From the NCBI GenBank assembly GCA_013399895.1, contig VXBA01003437.1:1954156-2018155 (forward strand): 64,000 nucleotides of DNA, given 5' to 3'. The position numbers were made by a program, and so were the translations under genes. The stretch is from Serilophus lunatus (Eukaryota > Chordata > Aves > Passeriformes > Eurylaimidae). Shown here piece by piece: positions 63,700 through 64,000 of the stretch. Every line of letters begins with the position of its first letter. The first letter of the stretch is position 1. The notes under the pieces are model-generated. The model was not told where the DNA came from. It made no database searches and worked only from the letters and a program-made list of their open reading frames with translations.

Positions 63700-64000
63700 C
63701 TCGAGGACCCTGTAACTTTTTTTCAAAACAAACCTACTAGTTTCTCAAGAACTATTACAAAGTGTGGTAACATCCTGGTGACAGAGAGGGAAATTAATGG
63801 CTTTAGGGCACTGAAGCTGTCAGTACCTTACAGGTGGAAGCAAATGACAGGGTCATTTTTTGTACATATAAGCAGTAGTTACTGACCAACTCCGGTGAAG
63901 CTGTACCTGAAGTGCACTGGGAGGGCAGGGCCAACAAGGGCTACACTCTTATCGGCTATCGTGACAAAAAACCCCAAAAGTCTCAAAATCTCGAGTGAGA

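Larger units (their letters stand above)
61860..64000 (-). other. ACP2: ACP2 intron running off the right edge
   Basis: No further ACP2 exon (the segment with LTKEG and HWELGQ) was found up to the window end. The stretch holds a MIR-like fragment and a 23-bp tandem duplication; otherwise nothing recognisable. Confidence 0.7.

Overview
This is a window of vertebrate nuclear DNA, almost certainly from a bird. It has intron-rich genes with GT-AG splice sites, three CpG islands, four truncated CR1 LINE copies, and an LTR resembling bird ERV-L LTRs. No bacterial, organellar or CRISPR feature was seen. The gene order ARFGAP2 - PACSIN3 - DDB2 - ACP2 matches the human 11p11.2 block.

Layout. Positions 1-7033 carry the 5' two thirds of ARFGAP2 on the minus strand (11 coding exons; the 3' end is off the left edge). 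Its CpG island promoter sits at about 6.5-7.3 kb, with a CR1 fragment just upstream. Positions 7.8-17.4 kb are gene-free and hold an LTR, a hairpin and a short tandem duplication. PACSIN3 is complete on the minus strand (coding exons 17645-24082, 437 residues). Its likely promoter is the CpG island at about 36.9-38.1 kb, which implies a 5' intron of about 13.6 kb. DDB2 is complete on the plus strand (ATG at 42931, stop at 55082, AATAAA at 56013). It starts from a CpG island at 41.65-42.3 kb that contains a 78-base run of N. ACP2 lies tail-to-tail with DDB2 on the minus strand. Its last eight coding exons (58109-61859) are present; the signal peptide and the RHG catalytic motif lie beyond the right edge.

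The genes do not form an operon-like unit. They are a coat-vesicle ArfGAP, a membrane-curving F-BAR/SH3 protein, the UV-damage sensor of the CUL4-DDB1 ligase, and lysosomal acid phosphatase. The exons were joined by hand, and reading phase is consistent at every junction listed.

The most notable observation is a second, divergent copy of DDB2 exon 4 (49874-50040) lying 1.6 kb downstream of the canonical copy (48088-48233). Both copies have good splice sites, the same entry and exit phase, and clear protein similarity. Including both or neither copy breaks the frame within about 20 codons, so the gene looks built for mutually exclusive use of two versions of one WD40 segment. The alternative version adds seven residues and a Cys/His-rich loop. 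I do not know of a description of this.
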